Assembly: GCA_000482145.1 (NCBI GenBank)
Contig: AUXH01000579.1
Location: 1-12,047 of the forward strand
Direction of reading: 5' to 3'
Length of the DNA: 12,047 nucleotides
Origin: Strigomonas culicis
Lineage: Eukaryota > Euglenozoa > Kinetoplastea > Trypanosomatida > Trypanosomatidae
In this document: one piece after another, positions 10,372 to 12,047 of the stretch
Position numbering within the stretch: position 1 is the stretch's first letter
Layout of the letters: each line of letters opens with the position of its first letter
The notes under the pieces: model-generated
Told to the model about the DNA's origin: nothing
Seen by the model: only the letters and a program-made list of their open reading frames with translations
The model's database searches: none
Translations under genes and position numbers: made by a program

Positions 10372-12047
10372 ATGTCCATTAAAGAAGTAGCGGACAGCGG
10401 CAAGCTGTTCGTTGATGACGTGTTCGACAAGGAAAACCAGCACGTCTCGGAGGAATGGAGTCGCATCGCTGAGATTTACCCCAAAAGTGTCGGCGCGGCG
10501 CTCCTCCCGGATACACTTTCACGCGAACAGTTCGGCCAAGGCAAGCACTACGAGTGCTTCATGCTCTCTACGCTCGCCACGCTGGTGCAGCACCCTGAGG
10601 TCATCCGGAAGTGCTTCATCTCTAAGAAGGTCCGCAAAGATGGCCGCTACACGTTTCAGTTCTTCCGCGGTAAGGAGTGGGTGAAGGTGGAGATTGATGA
10701 CAAGATCCCTATGGAAGACGGTGATGTGCTGTACGCATGCTCACCAACAGAGGACTGGTGGCCGCTGCTGCTGGAGAAGGCGTACGCGAAGTTCTACACT
10801 GTTTACGACCACCTAGAGGGTTGCACGCTGCAGGAGACGTTTCACGACCTGACCGGCATGCCCGTACTGAACATCCCGATGGATGCAAAGCTCGCCAAGA
10901 CGGCCGGCGCCGACGTCACCGAGGGCGCGTACTGGCTGGACTTGTCGCAGCGCATTCGGGATGGTGAATTTGCGGCGGCGATTCTAACGAAGGATATGGA
11001 TATAGAAAACATGGGTCTCCAGCGCGACCAGCAGTACGGCGTACTGGAGATTTTCTCGATCACAGGTACGTCCTCTGTGAGCGACGTTGTGGTGCACCTG
11101 CACAATCCCTTCGAGGACGAGGAGTTTATCTACATGGGTCCCATGAACCCCAAGGACACTATGTGGACAGCAAAGCTGAGGGCGAAGTACGACGTCGACA
11201 ATGAGCGCTCCATTTTCCTGCCCCTCGGTACGCTGCTGAAGATTACCAACTCGATGCAGCTCTGCTACATGACGACGCTGGAGCAGGACGCCACGTACTA
11301 CGATGAACAGTGGAAGGGTGAGACGGCGGGTGGCAATCCGACCAGCGTGACGTGGCGCAAGAACCCCATCTATTATGTGCACAACAGCGGCAACACGACT
11401 GTCGAGATGGTTGTGATGCTGAAGCAGGAGGATCAGCGTCGTTTCACTTCCCCAGACGAAATGACAAAGTACCTCCAGTGCGGCATGATCCTCTCACAGT
11501 ACACGTACCCCAATCCGATCCCCACGTTTTGGGTTACGGGCAACAATCACAAGCCGATCCATAAGAGTCTTTTTCTCAACTCACGTGAAATTTCGAACCC
11601 GATCACAATCCCTCTAAACTCGACGTGCTACCTTGTGCCTTCCGGCATGAACCGTGGTGCTGAGGGTGAGTTCAGCCTTGCAATCTATCGCTTAAAGAAT
11701 GTCGACTACAGCGACATTACTATTAGCAAGCTGGCTATTCCCAACATGAATTGGGATAAGCCTGCAACGAAGAGAGTGGAGATGCATCAGAAGGAGAAGG
11801 ACCGCGTGGACTTTGTTGTGGACGAGGCCACGGATGTGCACATTCTGCTGCACCAGCTGAAGCCGTTCGTCAGTAAGACGGGCGGCGATGCGATGACGGA
11901 GGACTACATGGGCATGTACCTCTACGACGACACGGACCGCAAGATTAGTGGCGTGCATGCCGCGACGAATTTCCGCGAGGTGAGCATCGTGCATCACCTG
12001 CCCCGGAGTGGTAGGTTTGCTCTCTCCTTGACGTGCCCGCGCGCAAA
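10372..12047 (+). CDS. Calpain-like protein with incomplete catalytic triad (3'-partial)
   Basis: The ATG at 10372 is preceded directly by an in-frame TAA (10369-10371), which fixes the start; the frame stays open to the window end (558 codons). There is no repeat rod and no obvious N-terminal acylation motif. The protein starts almost at the protease-like domain: FVDDVF and EEWSRIAEIYP match gene 1. The active-site loop FGQGKHYECFMLSTL keeps the oxyanion Gln56 and nucleophile position Cys62. EDWWPLLLEKAYAKF is at 127-141. The His position reads DQQYGVL, so His is Gln220; Asn245 is kept in HNPF, with Phe for Trp. AGGNP at 319-323 marks domain III, and a second C2-like module ends with RFALSLTCP near the right edge, so little of the conserved core is missing. 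A classical peptidase is unlikely; a structural role beside its neighbour is inferred. Confidence 0.9.
   Translation, partial: MSIKEVADSGKLFVDDVFDKENQHVSEEWSRIAEIYPKSVGAALLPDTLSREQFGQGKHYECFMLSTLATLVQHPEVIRKCFISKKVRKDGRYTFQFFRGKEWVKVEIDDKIPMEDGDVLYACSPTEDWWPLLLEKAYAKFYTVYDHLEGCTLQETFHDLTGMPVLNIPMDAKLAKTAGADVTEGAYWLDLSQRIRDGEFAAAILTKDMDIENMGLQRDQQYGVLEIFSITGTSSVSDVVVHLHNPFEDEEFIYMGPMNPKDTMWTAKLRAKYDVDNERSIFLPLGTLLKITNSMQLCYMTTLEQDATYYDEQWKGETAGGNPTSVTWRKNPIYYVHNSGNTTVEMVVMLKQEDQRRFTSPDEMTKYLQCGMILSQYTYPNPIPTFWVTGNNHKPIHKSLFLNSREISNPITIPLNSTCYLVPSGMNRGAEGEFSLAIYRLKNVDYSDITISKLAIPNMNWDKPATKRVEMHQKEKDRVDFVVDEATDVHILLHQLKPFVSKTGGDAMTEDYMGMYLYDDTDRKISGVHAATNFREVSIVHHLPRSGRFALSLTCPRA

Noticed and set aside
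10412..10684. Frames of 70-130 codons overlapping gene 2 (10412-10684 +, 10737-10967 +, 10984-11382 -, 11692-11997 -)
   Set aside because: They lie inside the calpain-like coding frame that starts at 10372, lack recognisable domains and have low-complexity Arg/Ser or His/Val composition typical of shadow frames.
2..12047. Mobile element, CRISPR array, prophage or bacterial defence system
   Set aside because: The regular repeats are translated in frame and spacer-free. There are no integrase or transposase motifs, terminal repeats, bacterial ribosome-binding sites or operon spacing; the sequence is eukaryotic trypanosomatid in character.

Overview
The window looks like nuclear DNA of a kinetoplastid (trypanosomatid) flagellate. 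It holds two intronless same-strand genes separated by a T-tract-rich intergenic region with AG dinucleotides after polypyrimidine runs, the layout expected of polycistronic transcription with trans-splicing. Both genes encode calpain-like proteins of the expanded trypanosomatid type. Coding DNA is GC-rich and the spacer is strikingly AT-rich. That contrast is not typical of Leishmania and fits a Trypanosoma-like genome somewhat better, but the genus cannot be fixed from the window.

Region 1 (2-9088, + strand) is the 3' part of a giant gene that is still open at the left edge; 3028 codons are visible. It starts with 19 complete tandem units of exactly 204 nt (68 aa) at 23-3898, preceded by the end of another unit. 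About 16 strongly diverged units follow (3899-7210), one of them with an Ala-rich insertion. The protein then ends in a calpain protease-like domain, two beta-rich domain-III/C2-like modules and a Pro/Ser/Gly-rich basic tail. A 68-aa repeat joined to a C-terminal calpain module is the hallmark of the trypanosome GM6 / H49 / FRA antigen family (ClpGM6 in T. brucei, H49 in T. cruzi), cytoskeletal proteins of the flagellum attachment zone.

Region 2 (9089-10371) is intergenic and carries no convincing gene. It contains the 3' UTR of gene 1, a perfect 8-bp inverted repeat, an A-rich block, an isolated polypyrimidine/AG signal, a cluster of T7-T10 tracts, and two good splice-acceptor candidates before gene 2.

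Region 3 (10372-window end, + strand) is a second, compact calpain-like gene. It starts directly at the protease-like domain and is cut by the right edge close to the end of its conserved core. It is not a standard complete ORF only because no stop lies inside the window.

Neither gene keeps a full Cys-His-Asn triad. Gene 1 has lost Cys (Gly) and the canonical His (Cys); gene 2 keeps Cys and the oxyanion Gln but has Gln at the His position. Both are therefore predicted to be structural or scaffolding calpain-like proteins rather than classical peptidases. They are neighbouring paralogues that probably arose by tandem duplication, one of which carries a giant repeat rod.
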